64,000 nucleotides of DNA from Carposina sasakii (Eukaryota > Arthropoda > Insecta > Lepidoptera > Carposinidae). Each line of letters opens with the position of its first letter. Positions within the stretch are counted from its first letter, which is position 1. Below are positions 11,258-22,568 of the stretch, in pieces. The position numbers and the translations under genes were made by a program. The stretch is taken from positions 3,224,001 to 3,288,000 of the forward strand of contig CP053152.1 in the NCBI GenBank assembly GCA_014607495.2. The letters run 5' to 3'. Below the pieces are notes generated by a model. That model was not told where the DNA came from. It saw only the letters and a list, made by a program, of their open reading frames with translations, and did not search any database.

Positions 11258-11953
11258 CAGGGTGTAACAAAAAGGGTATGTTAAGCGAAAAGCTATGTAA
11301 ATAGCCCACTGTAGAGAACCTATCCACAAAATTTGAGACCCTAAATCACATGTTTATTTTTCCCGATAGTATGGAGAACCCGATAGTATAGGACTAACAC
11401 TGGGCAACGAGCACCATTACATAGAATGTGTAATGATTATAATCAAATGTTTAACGATGTTGATATGTTTGCATGTTCTCGCTACTGTTTTAAAAAAGCT
11501 ATTAGCCAAATTATGAGCGCTCAATAGATATAAGGCGTTATAAAGTGTGTATAGTGGTATGTTTGCACACTATCTGTATGTTTTAGCCTGAGTATCTTAT
11601 GTATGTATGTTTATTTTTATTTTTTATATTTTGTTGTATTTATGCATATGTATATTTTGTGAAATGTAATAGTTTTAGCTTTAATTATAATAGTGTGTGT
11701 TCTCAGTGAAACGTGTTCAAGGACACTGATGTAATTAGTATTCTTTTTATACAATTATGTTTTACATATACATCTGTGTCTGCTTGTTTCCAAATAAATA
11801 AATAAATAAATAAATTTTTAAATATCTCAGGAATTTTCATACAATCATGAAAAATAAAAATGTGATTTAGAGTCTCAAATTTTGGAAGTAGGTTCTCTAT
11901 AGTGGGCTATTTACATAGCTTTTCGCTTAACATACCCTTTCTGTTACACCCTG
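11258..11953. mobile_element. Palindromic TA-flanked MITE, copy 1, interrupted by a LINE/SINE tail
   Basis: The ends CAGGGTGTAACAAAAAGGGT and CCCTTTCTGTTACACCCTG are inverted and flanked by TA on both sides, indicating an IS630/Tc1/mariner-type mobiliser. The element matches uninterrupted 260-bp copies at 13393-13652 and 63553-63813, but holds an extra block of about 435 bases (11379-11813) ending in (AAAT)n. Comparison with the 63553 copy (GAGAATTTTTAAATATCTCA) fixes the insertion point. Confidence 0.8.
11379..11813 (+). mobile_element. Truncated retroposon with (AAAT)n tail inserted in a MITE
   Basis: A non-coding block absent from the two related MITE copies. It ends in about five AAAT units, the mark of target-primed retrotransposition of a LINE or SINE 3' end. 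No ORF is recognisable, and no clear target duplication was seen. Confidence 0.6.
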
Positions 11954-12954
11954 TATAGAATGGTTCGTGTACGATACGAAGTGCATGTATATTGGTGTAC
12001 CTACCTACTTATATGTATCTCACTCGCTTAATGTAGTCACATTACCCATTATTTAAAAATGATAAGTATGTAAAGTAAATGTAATATATATACGGCGGAA
12101 ATAATTTTACTTTTAACACGAATACTATAAGCAGAAAATGCATGGAATCGTTCAGGGTCATGAGCAGGCAACATACGACACAGGGACCAATATCAAACAT
12201 ACTATTGACAAATCTCAAATGCAAATCTTTAGGTAATTATGACAACTTTACTTTCACCTCAAATGTATTGTGTAAATAAATAGCTGCTTGAGTCAGACTA
12301 ACCGCGATAGGATAAGCTGTAGTTTTCCTTAGACGTTTGATTAGGTACTTTTTGGTTTAATTTGGAAATTCCGGAAACAAGTTTAACCGTGGTTTTACCT
12401 TATATTGACGTCCAAATAACGTAAGTGAATACATGTCTCATGGAAAATTGCAACTTATATACTTCTACTAGGTATTATCTTTGAATGAATTAGGTACTCA
12501 TTGTGTAATAATAATACTAATAATAGAAGAGCAAAATTTATACCTGTCGCGATATGCAGCGCCAGCCCAAAGTAAATTTTAAAATGGAGCGAGATCCAAT
12601 TATGGCGCCTCTCCTGTTTGCTCCTAATAATATATACCTATATCTTTACCATTTAGGCGCCCTCTAGGATTTGGCGCCTGGAGCGACTGCTCTGTTCGCC
12701 GTATGGGCGGGCCGGCCCTGGCGATATGAAAATTACCTTACGCATTTTATAATATTATTATGAACAAAGGGATATTTTAATTAAATTTTATATTCCATTG
12801 TTTCCTTTGGTTAAAATGTGCACCAATAATGTTGATATGCGAATGATACGACATTAAATTACTTAATTTTTGTACTTAATATGTAGAATATAAATTAAAG
12901 TTTCAATTACTTATTATTAGTTAAATATACCTACATAGGCAATAAAATAATTCA

Positions 12955-13099
12955 CTTAGGGCCGATTTTTCCAAGTCAGATAACCTCTCAGAATAATAAA
13001 AGTTGATGCTGTCTTTCTCTAAAACTTGAGCATGATAGAGACAGCATCAACTTTACTCTTCAGACAGGCTATCTGACATTTGGAAAAATCAGCCCTAAG
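12955..13099. mobile_element. Fold-back MITE (GGGCCGATTTTTCC family), copy 1
   Basis: Ends CTTAGGGCCGATTTTTCC and GGAAAAATCAGCCCTAAG are inverted. The centre also folds: AAGTTGATGCTGTCTTTCTC pairs with GAGACAGCATCAACTTTACT. A second copy lies at 56053-56194. Confidence 0.75.
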
Positions 13100-13392
13100 T
13101 AGTACATAATAGGAAATATTGTAAGGCGTTTTATATAATTTTATTAATTGTATTACTTTAGTAGGTAGGTTACATGTTTTTGTGAGATTCCACATTGGTG
13201 TCATGCTTAATAATTAAATGTTTCTAAACAATTTAATTAAATACAAATATAATTTTTAAGTTATATATGTATTTATGTATGCCTGTATAACTTACACCAA
13301 ATAAGCACTCTAGGAATAACTCACAATATTTGTTAGTGATATTTTGCTTACAAAGCCATACCGATTTTAAACATAATGCACCATATCATATA

Positions 13393-13652
13393 CAGGGTGT
13401 AACAGAAAGGGTATGTTAAGCGAAAAGCTATGTAAACAGCCCACTATAGAGAACCTATTTCCAAAATTTGAGACTCGAAATCACATGTTTATTTTTCAAG
13501 ATTGTATGAAAATTCCTGAGTTGTTTAGGAATTCTCCATACTATCTGGAAAAATAAACATGTGATTTCGAGTCTCAAATTTTGGAAATAGGTTCTCTATA
13601 GTGGGCTGTTTACATAGCTTTTCGCTTAACATACCCCTTTTGTTACACCCTG
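13393..13652. mobile_element. Palindromic TA-flanked MITE, copy 2 (intact)
   Basis: A 260-bp near-perfect palindrome begins CAGGGTGTAACAGAAAGGGT and ends with its complement, with TA at 13391-13392 and 13653-13654. Each arm is about 120 bases, so a transcript would fold into one long hairpin. No coding capacity. Confidence 0.85.
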
Positions 13653-14651
13653 TAAATACAAATGTGAATAAATAATAATCACGCCTATTACGCCACCACA
13701 CACAAAGGGATTGAATTTCTGCCCAATTTCACACTTTTCTGTGTGAAAAATGCACACCCACATTTTACTGATTAGCGTATTAAGTGGCACGTTGCAAGGG
13801 TTGAGTTTACCGCCACAATCTGTTCTACGCCACGGCATAGTTTGATTAACGTATACGCACATTAATCAAACTATGCCTGTAGTTATAGGCCTCACTTTTC
13901 ACTGTGAGTTAGATCTATGAGTGCTTTGCTTATTTGGTCTAAAATGTATAGTTTTACCTATATATTGCATGTTTGTACAACTACCTTTAACATGATAGTT
14001 TTATCACCATAAGGCACTTCAGAAGGTCTCAAAAGGCATGCATAATCAATATAATTAATTCATGAAGCGCCATACTCTTCCCGAAAATCATTTTCTCATT
14101 TATGTAATATTGCGTAAAATGAATTGCTTATAAATAGAGGAATTGCACGATACGGCCTTATTAAGACCTCCTGAACAACTGAGCAAGAAGAGCGATGCTA
14201 TGTTGCCTCTCGTTTTATCTCATAAACACCTGTGCGTGCGAGTAGGCCAGCATGCTTCAAGCTCTTTTGAAAATATACCCAATATATTTGATTTATACCA
14301 ATCATTTGCAAATTCTAGCGGTTTACTAGATTAACTTAAATTCGTAACGTATACAATACAGTTCTTTTCCAACACAATAAAATAAAATAGGACAAATGCA
14401 ACATTCATACATTCACGCACACACAAACGATGTCAAAATGTCTAGTAAATATTCAAAATGTCACAATTTTATTAAATACATTGTCAATGTTCGCAGTCGC
14501 ACAGTATCACCGACTTATCTAAGCCGGTGGTCAAAAATGGAACTAATGCCATTGCCATATCAATTACATTACAGTTGTTCAAAGTTAATCATGGGCATCG
14601 CAAAATATTGGAAACAATCCTACTACTAGAACATCTATATCCAAAAAGCTA
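13653..14651. other. MORN3-Orai convergent spacer, no gene recognised
   Basis: AT-rich sequence without a supported gene. A short perfect inverted pair (CGGCATAGTTTGATTAA at 13833 and TTAATCAAACTATGCC at 13862) flanks an ACGTATACGCAC centre. Chance ORFs here show no family resemblance. Confidence 0.5.
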
Positions 14652-14657
14652 TTTATT
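14652..14657 (-). promoter_or_regulatory. Candidate polyadenylation signal of Orai
   Basis: On the minus strand an AATAAA hexamer lies about 375 bases after the Orai stop codon. It is one plausible 3' UTR end; the AT-rich context makes chance occurrence likely. Confidence 0.3.
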
Positions 14658-15033
14658 TACTTAAAAAAAACCCTTATTTAAACTTTATAGCAAAAAAAAA
14701 TTATTAGTTAAGTCGGCCACCATTATTTACCTTGTTGTACTGTATTTACAACGTCAAATCATTGAACAGAAGCGACGCCCTCCAGCTAACTAGATAAGTT
14801 TATAGTACTGAACATGATTGCGCCTTTATCTCACCCCGTTCCGGACATCCAAAACGTGACTCATCCACAACTCGGAAAACCACATACCATGAGCGAAGTA
14901 CTAGCTTACATTAAGTACCTAATAATTAAGATAACCACTTAAACAATATAGGTATAATTATACGTGTATAGGACTTCAAAAAGTTAACATTATTGCGTAA
15001 AACACTCCTCGAAATTGCAATTAGTATATGAGA

Positions 15034-18000
15034 TCACACAACATGGCTCTGGTCTAGCAGGGTCAGGTTATTCATCCTCGCGTCATGGTCGCCCATTTCC
15101 AGCTGGTCCTTAAGTAGCTCCAGCTCTTTGATACCCGTGACGGTGACTTCATACTTATGTGTTGCCAGCGACATGTAAAAATGCACGGCAAAAGCTAGAA
15201 ACACTATCATGACTGGGATTAAAACGACGCACGCAGACCAAGCCGCTGTGGCGCTTAAATCGTAAAACTTCACCCAGCAGAGTATGGCAATTTCTACCAG
15301 GAATAATATGAGGCCTAGCAGCGTGGAGAATGCCCATGCGACTTCGATATACCAGTGTAGTCGCTCGTGCGGGGATTCGTGGACGAGCGCTATGCTGTGG
15401 AGGTTACCGATAGCTTCGATGTTGGGGAGGATGCATGTGCTGATCATCAAAGCTAGCATGTGGACAGCGACTAGCAGAGTGGTGCACACTGTGAAGGCCA
15501 CCAGCATGCCTGATGGGACGCCGGTGGAGCTGGGCGGGTTTAGCTGCACTTCCACCATAGCGACCTGGAATTTAAAATGTTACCATTAGGGTTGGAAGAC
15601 CCCCGTGCCTTTATTGTGGCTCAGAACCAGCGAGGAAGATAATAGAAATAATATATAGCACGCAGCGGAATACTCGAAGCTTTAAGCATTTTTAAGGCAT
15701 TTGCATGTATTTCACGTACATAAGAAAGTTCTATCCGAGACATGTAGCTCTCCGTTTATATTATGTCACCACAATATAACGGAATCAAGATTGAAGTTTT
15801 TATTGTTCTCAGTCTCAGAGGCGAACTTCAAACGATCTCATTTATTTTCTAATTACGGCATAAATTAGCTCTAATAATACTTATTACTTTCAATTAATAA
15901 TATTTATCGAGTATTGTCTATGGCCGCCATGACCTACTGCGGTGTCAGTTAAAAGGGGAACTGCAGACCGGAAATAAAACTTATGTACTTTTGAGACAAC
16001 TACATATGACATACATACGGCTGTGTTTTCGGAATGGGGTACTTCAGAAGATACCACAGCCTCGTTTAGAATAGCAGGGGCAGTTGTAATTTTTCAGTGA
16101 CAAGTTGCTAGCATATCGCCTGAGAGGATGGCCGAGTTCCTTACGACTCTAATAACATGCCCGGAATGAATCACCTTCTGTACATGTCACTGATGTATTG
16201 CAGTCATTTCTATAGCCCCGTATCATCATAGGAGACAACCATTGACCTAGTGGTGTAGCAACAAGTGAGTACTTTGGGGTCGTATCGCCATAAAAGGGTG
16301 ACACCGGACCACGAAAAACCTCTAATAAAAATGAGCTAAATAATTTAACTACCTACTAGGTACTAGGTACATGCTTACTTAAATATGAGGCTGTGGGCTA
16401 AGTACTATTGGGTCACATGCAAAAAGTGTCATTAAAGAGGCGGCTTCACCATGTTTTTCACTAATTGCAGTGAATAGTGGTTTTTTTTTACTAATTGCGG
16501 GATACAGCCATAAATATAGCCGACGTGCGCTACGCCTACTGTAATAGCTGGAAACACAGCATTTTGTAAACAATGCTGTATTGTTGTTGTACTCCCCGGT
16601 TCGGTAACCTGATCGGTTAAGGCTGTCTAATTGCTAATGCTAGGCTATTAGTAAACCTATTTATAGATTTTAATCGCCATTACCCTTGGAGGTAGGCTAA
16701 ATCTACTGCCAATAGTATAATGATGGTGCTATAGTACCGAACTGTGTATTATTATCATTTAAATTATCCGGGATAAAAACATTTTCCCGGGATAAAAAGT
16801 AGCCTTTATGTTAAGTGGGACCTGTCACAATATATCGCAATCGGTTCAGCCGTTTCTGAGATTAGCGAGCACAAACGCACAGATAAACCGACAGACGAAC
16901 AGACAAAAATGATTCTTTTGGGTACTATTGCGTCTCCGTCCGTCTGCGTATAAAGGTCTCCTATAATATTGTTTCTCATACATCTGCCATGTACAGACAG
17001 CGATCCGTTACATTTTTACTATATGTATAGATGAGAATGATCTTTTACATCTGGCCCCGCTATGCTAAAGGTGCCTATAGGATGTCGTTCGTGGTCCTGT
17101 AGCTCTGGCTACCCCATTTTTGGGAACGCAGCTGTGTATATTTACGCAAGTGGTGTAATGCAGATGTTTGGATGTTTATTAAGCCGTTACTCCAACGAGT
17201 GTTTTTGCTCAACATGAACAGAATCTTCTATACTGATTGGTGGCTTGGGTCGGCTTGTCTAACGTATAGGAACTATTCGTCTTTCATCATCATTTACAGC
17301 CCTGAGAAGTCCACTGTTGGACATAGGCCTCCCCCAACAACCTCCATTCCGACCGGTCGGAAGCAGCCTGCATCCAACCGACGCCCGCAACCTTGGCCAG
17401 GTCATCCGTCCACCTCGCGGGTGGCCTTCCCACGCTGCGCTTGCCGATACGTGGTATCCACTCTAGAACTTTCCGACTCCATCGGCCATCAGTTCTTCGA
17501 GCTATGTGCCCTGCCCATTGCCACTTCAGCTTGCTGGACCGTTCAGCTATGTCGGTGATCTTTGTACGTCTGCGGATCTCCTCATTTCTGATTCGATCAC
17601 GCAGAGAGATCCCAAGCATAGCTCTCTCCATCGCTCGCTGTGCGATCCTGAGCTTTTTTATGAGGCACATAGTTAGAGATCACGTCTCGGCACCGTAGGT
17701 CATCACCGGCAGCACGCACTGGTTGAACACCTTCGTCTTTAAGGACTGGGGTATCTTGGACACAAATAAGCTTCGTAGTTTCCCGAACGCTGCCCAGCCG
17801 AGTTGGATTCGCCGAGTTACCTCCTTCTCAAAGTTGGACTTACCTAGTTTGACCGTCTGTCCCAGGTAAACATACTCGTCAACAACTTCAAGCATCGAGC
17901 TCCCAACCAGTACAGGAGTGGGCGGCACATGGACGTTCGACATGATCTTCGTCTTGTCCATGTTCATCTTCAGGCCCACCTGTTGGGAGACTCGATTGAG

Positions 18001-20727
18001 GCCATCGAGCATTGTGCTTAGATCCTTCAGCGATTCTGCCATGACCACGATGTCGTCTGCGAACCGAAGGTGAGTGATGTATTCGCCATTGATATTGATG
18101 CCGAGTCCTTTCCATTCGAGAAGCTTAAAGGCGTCTTCCACTGCATTGGTGAAGAGCTTCGGAGAAATAACATCTCCTTGTCTCACTCCCCTCTGCAAGG
18201 AAATCGGCTCAGTGCTCCGCTCCTGTACTCGTACCGACATGGTGGCATTGCTGTATAAACACTTCAGCACTTCGATATATCGATGGTCAATATGGCACCG
18301 CTGGAGAGACCGCAACACTGCCCATGTCTCGATCGAATCAAAGGCCTTCTCATAGTCCACGAACGCTAGGCATAGTGGCCGATTATACTCTTCCGTTTTT
18401 TGTATAATCTGCCGTAGCGTGTGGATATGATCTATGGTACTAAACCCTTTTCGGAAACCGGCTTGTTCGGGAGGCTGGAAGTCATCAAACCTGCGAGCAA
18501 GACGATTCGTGATTACCCTTGAAAACAACTTGTAGACATGGCTCAGAAGCGAGATGGGTCTATAGTTCTTCAGCAAGGCTTTATCGCCTTTTTTAAAGAA
18601 CAGCACCACCACACTTCTGTTCCATGCTTCCGGCATTACCCCTTCGAGCAGGACGGAATTGAAGAGCCTTTGGAGGACCTTCAGTACCGGAGTTCCACCC
18701 GCTCTTAGAAGCTCTGTTGTAATTCCATCGTCGCCCGGCGCTTTGTTGTTTTTGAGTTGTTTAAGGGCAGTCCTAATCTCGTACAGGCTGATATCCGGGA
18801 TGTCTTCAGTATAGTGTCGGGTGAGCTTGGCTCTTGGGTCTTTGCCTAATCTAACAGGTTTAGCGACCGAGGTATATAGCTGTCCATAGAACCTCTCAAT
18901 CTCCCTTAGCACCTCTGGTATGGTAGACGCTACACTGCCGTCCTCTGTCTTCAGCTTCGTCAACTGGCTCTGCCCAATAGATAATTCTCTCGCGAACACT
19001 TTGGAGCCTTGGTTTCGCTCTATTGTCTCCTTAATGCAGCGAGTATTAAAGCTGCGGATGTCGTGTCGCAGAGACTTGGAGATACGTCTATTGAGCTGCC
19101 GATATGCTTCAGCGTCATCAGAGGACTGCAGAGACATTGCGCGCCTTTCCGCCATGAGGTTGAGGGTATGACCAGTCAGTTTCTGGGGTCTATTTCTACG
19201 GTTAGGTCTAAAGAATTTAGACCCCACCGTGTGGACAGTTTCTACCAGCCTGTTATTTATATCGTCCACTGACATGCAATCCTCTAGGCAAGCGGTTTGT
19301 CAGCTCGAGTTGAAAGCTCTCGGGGTTTTGAATGTGCACGGATGAGGGTCGGAGTGTAGACTTCACTAGTCGTGATCTCTCCCGTTTGACATTAATATTC
19401 AATGTGCCTCGAACCATTCGGTGATCGCTACCGGTTTTCACCCTGTTGATCACTGAGACATCATTGAATATCCGTCTATCGGTGGTCAATATGAAGTCTA
19501 TCTCGTTCCTCGTGTGCTTGTTGGGATGGAGCCAGGTCCATTTCCTATGAGGCGGCTTCTTGAAGAAGGAGTTCATCATAAAGAGTCCCTCCATCTCTAG
19601 AAAATCGGCCAGCCTCTGGCCCCTGGGGTTCCTGTCGCCGGATCCAAATTGTCCCACTTTCAACTCATTCTCACCCCGCTTGCCCAGTTTCGCATTGAAG
19701 TCCCCCATAACAACACAGAAATGAGTTTTAGAGGTATGTATGGCTGTACTTATGTCCTCATACATAACCTCCACCTCGTCATCTGGATGCGTCGAGGTCG
19801 GCGCGTATACCTGGATGACCTTCAACGAGTACCTTTTTGATACTCTGAGTATCAGGTATGCTACCCTGCTCGATACACTCGTGATGGATTCGATGTTGTT
19901 TACGAGGGACTTGTGGACGATAAACCCAACACTACCCTGGGACTTATGATCACCTTCCCGGTGGTAGAGTAAGTTGCCAGATTTCAGGGTTATCGTATCC
20001 TCTCCCTGTCTTCGGACCTCAGATAACCCTACAATATCCCACCGCAACTTACTCATTTCCTCTTCCAGCTCATCGAGCTTTGTGTCCTCCTTCAGCGTGC
20101 GCGCATTGTACGTCACCAGCGATAACCCACGCCTATGGTCCATTTTCGAAGCATTAGTCGTCGTACAGTTGGAACCCGCCCGGGGATTCTTAGCACCCCT
20201 GGCTCCGGCACTTGACCGGCGCCTGTCGGACACGCCAGTGTCGCCTCCGGAGCCGCCGGGCACTTGGGGCCTTCCTAGATTACTACTCATGGGGGGGGGG
20301 TTTGGACCGTAACCCGCCACGCTGGTCCAATGCGTGTTGGCGGGTCGCCAGAGCCTCGTTCGTTGTTCTGCAGGGTGCACCGCGAGCAGGTGAGGATGGC
20401 TTGGGTCCCGTTAGAAGTTATATGGGACCCCATACACCCCATACATTCGTCTTTACTTTACACATATTTATGAGCGAAGCAAGACCATGTGGCGTGTGGG
20501 ATGGCGGGGAACTGGAAAGGCTCTCTGCACTTTCTAGTGGACACATGAACTTAAGTCAAACATATTCAAAGTCTCACCATAGCAAACCCTGAGAGCAGGG
20601 CTGACGTCTTACTGGACGCCTTCAGCTTGGCCCTGCTGAGCTGCAGCTTCCTCCATGACAGGTATGCTGGCGTGTGGAGGCCATCGGCGGACTGGATCGG
20701 GGTCTCTCCTGACATCACGCAGTTGTG
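15034..20727 (-). CDS. Orai: Orai store-operated calcium channel (CRAC pore subunit), two recognised coding exons
   Basis: Orai forms the plasma-membrane CRAC channel, opened by STIM after ER Ca2+ depletion. Two coding exons are clear: 20727-20578 (50 codons) and 15564-15034 (176 codons plus TGA), joined in phase 0 at FAM|VAM. The first carries the cytosolic N-terminal extension ([16 protein letters not shown]), which leads into TM1. The second starts VAMVEVQL, whose Glu is the selectivity-filter residue. TM2 (ending [11 protein letters not shown]), the [12 protein letters not shown] loop, TM3 (ending LCWVKFYDL), TM4 and the C-terminal STIM-binding helix ([16 protein letters not shown]) follow. 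A Met five codons into the first exon (20715) could start a 222-residue protein. The exon has an AG acceptor, however, so an upstream exon, coding or 5' UTR, must exist and was not found. The TM1-TM2 loop lacks the usual acidic residues. The intron contains an RTE element. Confidence 0.93.
15571..17274. other. Orai intron, 3' half
   Basis: Intron sequence without exons. Around 16095-16180 is a fragment (AGTTGCTAGCATATCGCCTG) of a lepidopteran dispersed repeat that recurs at 39995-40090 and 44930-45060. Around 16770-16880 is a fragment of another repeat with CCCGGGATAAAAAGTAGCCT. Nothing else was recognised. Confidence 0.5.
17290..19275 (-). pseudogene. RTE reverse transcriptase with one nonsense codon
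   Basis: The reverse transcriptase copies the element RNA at the nicked target. Motifs in order: [52 protein letters not shown] (first catalytic Asp), [13 protein letters not shown], and FADDIVVM (catalytic pair). Then come the thumb-like segment and a C-terminal domain with [20 protein letters not shown] and DRSEWR. The frame is open from 19275 to a TGA at 17680-17682. The TGA replaces the expected Trp of the motif TYGAETW, and the same frame resumes to the natural stop at 17290. So only one point mutation interrupts the RT itself. Confidence 0.88.
19253..20380 (-). pseudogene. RTE endonuclease ORF (N-terminal half, frameshifted from RT)
   Basis: This ORF carries the apurinic/apyrimidinic-like endonuclease of the RTE element, which nicks target DNA to prime reverse transcription. 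Visible motifs in order are [19 protein letters not shown] (catalytic Glu), [20 protein letters not shown] (Asp/Asn), NEIDFIL and GSDHRMVRG (the SDH triad end). The frame then leaves the RT frame within ELTNR, 20 to 40 bases before it would meet the RT Met. RTE proteins are normally a single polypeptide, so this is a small indel, not a natural ORF1/ORF2 boundary. A Pro/Gly-rich leader of about 90 residues precedes the domain. Confidence 0.85.
20445..20577. other. Orai intron between RTE and exon
   Basis: About 120 bases of ordinary intron separate the upstream target duplication of the RTE from the Orai donor (GTGAGA on the minus strand). The insertion therefore sits close to the 5' splice site. 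Confidence 0.6.
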
Positions 20728-20958
20728 CTGAAATATTTACATTATAACATCCAGACGAAATAAATCTATTTTTTCTTCGGCAGAAACATTACGCCTCTTA
20801 TATTTAGAGATAACTTTCCCTTGAGTGCACTCGAGTGAAGTTTTCTTGAATATAGGAGTTAGTTTTCAATGGTTCAGTGGGATTAAAGTTTGTTTATGTG
20901 GGTTAGCCAACTTCAACCGTTCGCTATGTTATGATCAGCTTGGCGGAGAGATATCAAA

Positions 20959-21163
20959 CTGCCCCCTGATAACGTAAAAGCAATATAGCAAAGCCGAAGC
21001 CGCGCGATCGCGATAATTGAGTGTGTGAGCGCGCGGGGCGAGGTGCGGGGCGCGGGAGGACGCCGAGCGCTCGTTGCGCGCAGCACACACTATATTATTT
21101 ATATATTTTACCTGATTACGTAAAAGCAATAGCAAAGCCGAAGCCGCGCGATCGGACGGACCA
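20959..21163. repeat. Direct repeat flanking a GC-rich block upstream of Orai exon
   Basis: The phrase AGCAAAGCCGAAGCCGCGCG, with its neighbours, occurs twice in the same orientation (20988-21010 and 21130-21155). Between them is a block of about 60 bases very rich in G and C (CGCGCGGGGCGAGGTGCGGG). The flanks belong to the CCCCCTGATTACGTAA MITE family. It could be a nested insertion or a CpG-rich promoter segment. Confidence 0.5.
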
Positions 21164-21164
21164 T

Positions 21165-22203
21165 CTATCTTTATCCAGAGCGCTAAAAGTAATGTCAAAA
21201 AGTGTGTCGAATTAATATTTGTTTCACAATAATAGCAACATTTGGATGCGCTATTATTCAGTTGCCTTCTTGAACGAACTTTTTGAGTCATGCCCATTTT
21301 TCCTTTGGTCTAACCGTCAGACGATCAACTAATATAATCTGTAAAGTAAGGTATTTTTCACTTCACTAACTTAACCACGGAATTTGAGCAGCAAATTAGA
21401 CTATGGTCCTTCCAAGTGCATTTCAACCGCAAAATTGTAGGACTAGAACGCACGCACCTACGTTATTCATTCAAATTCACCCGACTACGTAAAGCATATA
21501 AGTAATGTGTCTGCATCTCTACCTATGTGTACTAAGCTTATTGAGGGAAAAATAACACTGAATACTGGTGGGCCTTAGGCCTAGTGCCTACCTACTTACC
21601 TAAATCCTATTCTCGTCAAAAATCTCTTTGATATAGATTTTTCCGCGGCCAAATAAGTAGGTATGACCGAACCGCAGGAGACAAACTCACTGATGAAATG
21701 TCAGTTAAGTACTTAGTAGGAGGTACTTTATACGTTCATGAGAGGCGCGGATAAAAATGTTTAATGGCGACACAAAAACCTGGGTCCATGATATCGAGCA
21801 CGTAACTGCCACGGTCCACCTGTAGTCTACGCGGACGAAGTCGCGGGCAACAGCTAATCAGTGAAGCAACAGTAACTAAGCACGTAATTTAGTTCTGTGT
21901 TCAAAATACGCGATTACTGATATTGCAAATAGCGCCGGCTAACCGAGCAGGCTCTGGAATTTGTAAAGGACGTAAAATAACAATATAATAATGAGGAAAA
22001 GGGTACCGCTCTTATGAAGTCAATTAAATAGGTTAGGACTTGATTTGAGATAAAACAATCGCCGAAAAAAATATTTTATTACAATTAACCTTTCTAGCTA
22101 GAACGAACTGAACCTGACAGAACGTTGCTTAGAAATTCGCAAGCATCTCACGTCTCGTTGGGGTGGTCTGTACACATGACGCTGCGGTGTGAATGGTCCC
22201 TTA
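21165..22203. other. Orai upstream region, repeat remnants only
   Basis: No gene recognised. At 21806-21858 is a reversed fragment of the GCCCGCGACTTCGTCCGCG dispersed repeat. The missing 5' exon of Orai may lie here or further upstream. Confidence 0.4.
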
Positions 22204-22211
22204 CAGCTTAA

Positions 22212-22560
22212 CAGGGTTCGAAGTGATAATTTATCATTGATAAACATAAAAATCAAACACTATAATAAATCTAAGTTTATTTACATATCCCAACGCACTT
22301 AGACATATAAAAAAACATTTGGCTGACAAGAGAAGTGCGAATTTTATGTCTTTACGAACTTTGAATTAAATTGTATATTTCTCAGATTTCTCACATTTAT
22401 CTTTGCTGATGCTTTTGCATTTAGTTTGACCCTCTTTGGGATAAATATTATCATTAAATTATTAAAAATTTTAGGAAGTTAAATGGCAAATCAGCTAGGA
22501 TAATTATCAATATAATTATCAAAAAAATATATATATATATCTTGATAATTTCGAACCCTG
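22212..22560. mobile_element. hAT-like MITE with perfect 8-bp TSD
   Basis: The 349-bp element begins CAGGGTTCGAAGTGATAATT and ends TCTTGATAATTTCGAACCCTG-like sequence, inverted. It is flanked by identical CAGCTTAA at 22204-22211 and 22561-22568. CAGGGTTC-type termini plus an 8-bp duplication are diagnostic of hAT. It has no coding capacity. The right end and body recur at 57700-57950. Confidence 0.87.
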
Positions 22561-22568
22561 CAGCTTAA

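Larger units (their letters stand above)
17285..20444 (-). mobile_element. Nearly full-length RTE-clade non-LTR retrotransposon in the Orai intron
   Basis: A 3.16-kb element on the minus strand is flanked by identical 10-bp target-site duplications, ATTCGTCTTT at 17275-17284 and 20445-20454. It has a 5' leader, an apurinic-type endonuclease ORF, a reverse transcriptase ORF and a short 3' end with (ATG)n-like tail, the plan of RTE elements. One frameshift near 19260-19300 and one nonsense codon at 17680-17682 disable it. It lies in the same direction as Orai. Confidence 0.92.

Noticed and set aside
15284..15589. Plus-strand ORF of 101 codons
   Set aside because: Antisense shadow of the Orai exon.
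17172..20592. Plus-strand ORFs across the RTE (for example 17172-17558, 19974-20312)
   Set aside because: They are antisense shadows of the RTE endonuclease and RT frames and have no independent family resemblance.
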